A DNA stretch of 64,000 bases from Dokdonella sp. (GTDB lineage Bacteria > Pseudomonadota > Gammaproteobacteria > Xanthomonadales > Rhodanobacteraceae), in contig NZ_JAGIAG010000001.1 in assembly GCF_017744955.1 (NCBI RefSeq), forward strand, positions 310,001 to 374,000. Direction: 5' to 3'. Shown here one piece after another: positions 62,471 through 64,000 of this stretch. A program made the position numbers and the translations under genes. Position 1 is the first letter of the stretch. Each line of letters starts with the position of its first letter. The notes beneath the pieces are model-generated. The model was not told the DNA's origin. It worked only from the letters and a program-made list of their open reading frames with translations, and searched no databases.

Positions 62471-63060
62471 AGGACGGCGCCGGCCTGGCGCCACTGCCTC
62501 CGGACGTCCCGCAGTACCCATCGAACGGATTTCGCACAGCGTGCGCCTGGCTGCTGCGCCGCTGCGGCTGGCGCATGGCCGGGACGTTTCCGAACGTGGA
62601 CAAGCTCGTGCTGATCGCCGCGCCGCACAGTTCCTGGTGGGACGGCGTCTGGGGTCTGCTGCTGAAGGTCGCGCTCGGCATCGACATCGCCTTCATGGGC
62701 AAGCGGGAGCTGTTCCGCGGTCCGCTCGGCTGGCTGCTGCGCCGCCTCGGCGGCGTCCCGATCGAGCGCAACGCGACGCACGGCGTGGTCGAGCAGATGG
62801 TCGCGCGTTTCCACGCCAACCCGCGCCTCTGGCTGGGCATCGCGCCGGAAGGCACGCGCAAGCGCGTGGAGAAGTGGAAGACCGGCTTCTGGCACATCGC
62901 ACACGCGGCGAAGGTGCCGATCCTGCCGGTCTATTTCGACTATCCGTCGCGGACCATCGGCATCGGACCGCTGTTCCAGCCGGGCGAGGATCTCGACGCC
63001 GACCTGGCCGCGCTGCGCGAGTTCTATCGGCCGTACCGCGGGCGGCATCACTCCGTCTGA
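62467..63060 (+). CDS. PlsC-like 1-acyl-sn-glycerol-3-phosphate acyltransferase family protein
   Basis: The 197-residue protein has the catalytic H(x4)D box as HSSWWD (residues 54-59), the substrate motif GVPIERN (96-102) and the EGTRK segment (128-132) of the PlsC superfamily. It lacks long membrane helices apart from the hydrophobic patch near GVWGLLLKVALGIDIAF. It might acylate glycerophospholipid or lipid A precursors. The start is GTG at 62467, overlapping arfB (GTGA). Confidence 0.88.
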   Translation: MKDGAGLAPLPPDVPQYPSNGFRTACAWLLRRCGWRMAGTFPNVDKLVLIAAPHSSWWDGVWGLLLKVALGIDIAFMGKRELFRGPLGWLLRRLGGVPIERNATHGVVEQMVARFHANPRLWLGIAPEGTRKRVEKWKTGFWHIAHAAKVPILPVYFDYPSRTIGIGPLFQPGEDLDADLAALREFYRPYRGRHHSV

Positions 63061-63079
63061 GCGAACGCCGCCGCGTATG

Positions 63080-63103
63080 CGTTGCGCCTGCCAGCAGGCG
63101 CAA
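63080..63103. repeat. Perfect 11-base inverted repeat
   Basis: GTTGCGCCTGC and GCAGGCGCAAC are separated by two bases (CA). No T-run follows on either strand, so it is not an ordinary terminator. It could be an operator or the 3' stabilising hairpin of the acyltransferase message. Confidence 0.6.
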
Positions 63104-63528
63104 CGGAAGAACCGCACCGGTACGAAAACACGGTAGACGAAGAAGTGCGCGCGGGGCGCTGTGGAGCATGCAAAGGTCGCATTCGACCTCGATCGACTCG
63201 GCCTCGAGCTCCAGCGTCATTCGCTTGTCGACCACGAGCTGCATCACGCGCCGACTCTGTGGATCGGCCGTAGCCCGATAGCGTGGCCGGGAATCCGCCA
63301 TGAGCAAAACAAGCGCTCGGTGACGTCTTCCGCGGTCGGATCGTCGCGCGCGCAGGTGGAGATGAATCCCGCGTCCGAGCCGGCACAACTGCGGTCGAAC
63401 ACGCCGGAGGATACCGACGCGGATCATCCGCGTGGCGAAGGATCGCTCGGCTCAGTGGGCGGCGGACGAAACCGGAGACTCCGGACGTCCACCAGCGATC
63501 GAACGACCGCGTGATCGGAGGGGAAGAA

Positions 63529-63555
63529 CCGCGGAGGCCGCACGGGCCTCCGCGG
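63529..63555 (-). terminator. Terminator-like hairpin after the DUF3597 gene
   Basis: CCGCGGAGGCC and GGCCTCCGCGG (11 base pairs, five-base loop) are followed on the minus strand by TTCTTCCCC, a weak T-run. It lies 30 bases after the stop of the DUF3597 gene. Confidence 0.6.
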
Positions 63556-63584
63556 AAACGCCTGCTGACGGCGTGGCGCGTCGC

Positions 63585-64000
63585 TCAGTCGAGCAGATCG
63601 GCCGGCACGTTGCCGCCGTTGGCGGCGATGCGCGCCAGCACGGTCTTGTGCAGCCACATGTTCATCTTGGCCGAGTCGGCCATCAGGTCGGCTGGAATGC
63701 CCAGCTCGTGCGCCAGCTCCTTGCGCGCGGCGAAGCTGCTGTCGATGTCGAGCAGTTTCAGCAGGTCGACGATCGAGGTGCGCCAGTTCAGTTTTTCCGG
63801 ATGCTTGGCGGCACGCTCTTCCAGCTGCGCGACGACGTCGACGACCTCGATCGGCTTCGGCGGGGGTGGCGCCGCCGGTGCGGCCTGCGGAGCCGGTGCG
63901 GGTTCCGGCGTGGCCGGTGCCGTCGCGGTCGGCGCCGGTGCCGCGGGCGCCGGCTCGGCCGCCTTGGCGCTGCCGAAGCCCAGCTTGGAAAGAACTTTGT
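63585..64000 (-). CDS. DUF3597-domain protein (5' truncated by window edge)
   Basis: The gene enters from the right edge; 138 codons including the stop are visible. After an Ala/Pro-rich linker (about 35 residues) comes a DUF3597 domain: VDVVAQLEERAAKHPEKLNW, TSIVDLLKLLDIDSSFAARK, ELAHELGIPADLMADSAKMN, MWLHKTVLARIAANGG and VPADLLD. The family has a LysM-like or structural role of unknown detail. The start codon is outside the window. Confidence 0.88.
   Translation of the reverse strand, partial: KVLSKLGFGSAKAAEPAPAAPAPTATAPATPEPAPAPQAAPAAPPPPKPIEVVDVVAQLEERAAKHPEKLNWRTSIVDLLKLLDIDSSFAARKELAHELGIPADLMADSAKMNMWLHKTVLARIAANGGNVPADLLD

Larger units (their letters stand above)
63061..63584. other. 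Intergenic region with one perfect palindrome, no confirmed gene
   Basis: Between the acyltransferase and the DUF3597 gene no coding region is convincing. A minus-strand frame from about 63302 (MADSRPRYRATADPQSRRVM) looks protein-like for some 60 codons but then runs out of any normal stop over the acyltransferase gene. It may be a remnant. The region contains the palindrome 63080-63103 and the terminator 63529-63555. Confidence 0.45.

Noticed and set aside
63061..63302. Minus-strand frame starting MADSRPRYRATADPQSRRVM
   Set aside because: It looks protein-like for about 60 codons but would have to continue antisense through most of the acyltransferase gene before a stop, so it is at best a remnant.

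Overview
The window is a chromosomal segment of a very GC-rich gammaproteobacterium. The Lysobacterales (Xanthomonadales) are the best fit, probably a Rhodanobacteraceae/Lysobacteraceae-like genus. This is inferred from gene families (RdgC, separate GlyQ and GlyS, PepN, DUF3597, YSC84/SYLF), strong G/C at third codon positions, Xanthomonadales-style heptamer (GGGAATC-like) and REP repeats, and several secreted proteins ending in IFxDGFD. I see no rRNA, tRNA, CRISPR array, prophage or insertion sequence. Most of the window is ordinary core and accessory chromosome.

Layout. 0-9.4 kb: tail of an unidentified gene, rdgC, a YgjP-like metallopeptidase, a secreted protein, an alpha/beta hydrolase overlapping hemH, a beta-propeller-like exported protein, a SYLF protein, tatABC, a ribbon-helix-helix-like protein and a glutamine amidotransferase. 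9.6-17 kb: an exported beta-helix protein, a decayed ECF sigma-factor gene, an orphan GspE/PilB ATPase divergent from glyQS, and a YbaY-like lipoprotein. 18-27.7 kb (minus strand): mnmG, a response regulator and a sensor kinase, then a strong terminator, then a czcCBA-type RND efflux operon. 27.7-28.8 kb: a repeat-rich intergenic region with a consensus sigma-54 promoter, a 61-residue protein gene and a terminator. 28.9-37.3 kb: pepN, a PLP-dependent dehydratase/racemase, a DUF2214 protein, two tandem SEL1-like exported paralogues, an EamA transporter, tag and an arginine-deiminase-like hydrolase. 37.4-43 kb: two coupled paralogous polytopic membrane proteins, an orphan PhnD-like binding protein and a second beta-helix protein. 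43-50.5 kb: a lipoprotein, uvrD with an in-frame repeat insertion, an AT-richer trypsin-like protease, an aldo/keto reductase and a UPF0114 protein. 50.5-58.6 kb: an exported M28 peptidase, an exported repeat protein, a 2OG-Fe(II) oxygenase coupled to fbp, a CadC-like winged-helix/TPR regulator and another exported repeat protein. 58.7-63 kb: a coupled VOC-DUF1579-NIPSNAP-GFA run with a WYL regulator, then arfB coupled to a PlsC-like acyltransferase. The right edge cuts a DUF3597 gene.

Genes likely to work together: tatA-tatB-tatC; glyQ-glyS; the two-component pair with czcCBA (by adjacency); fbp with the oxygenase gene (GTGA overlap); the VOC/DUF1579/NIPSNAP chain (two ATGA overlaps); and the two polytopic membrane proteins (ATGA overlap).

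The least-explained signals are: (1) the tail [TE][DE]xIFxDGFD shared by at least four exported proteins of unrelated folds, which looks like an uncharacterised C-terminal sorting or secretion tag; (2) a monocistronic sigma-54 unit for a small protein of unknown function; (3) the terminator-like hairpin between the sensor kinase and czcC, which may be a leader attenuator.
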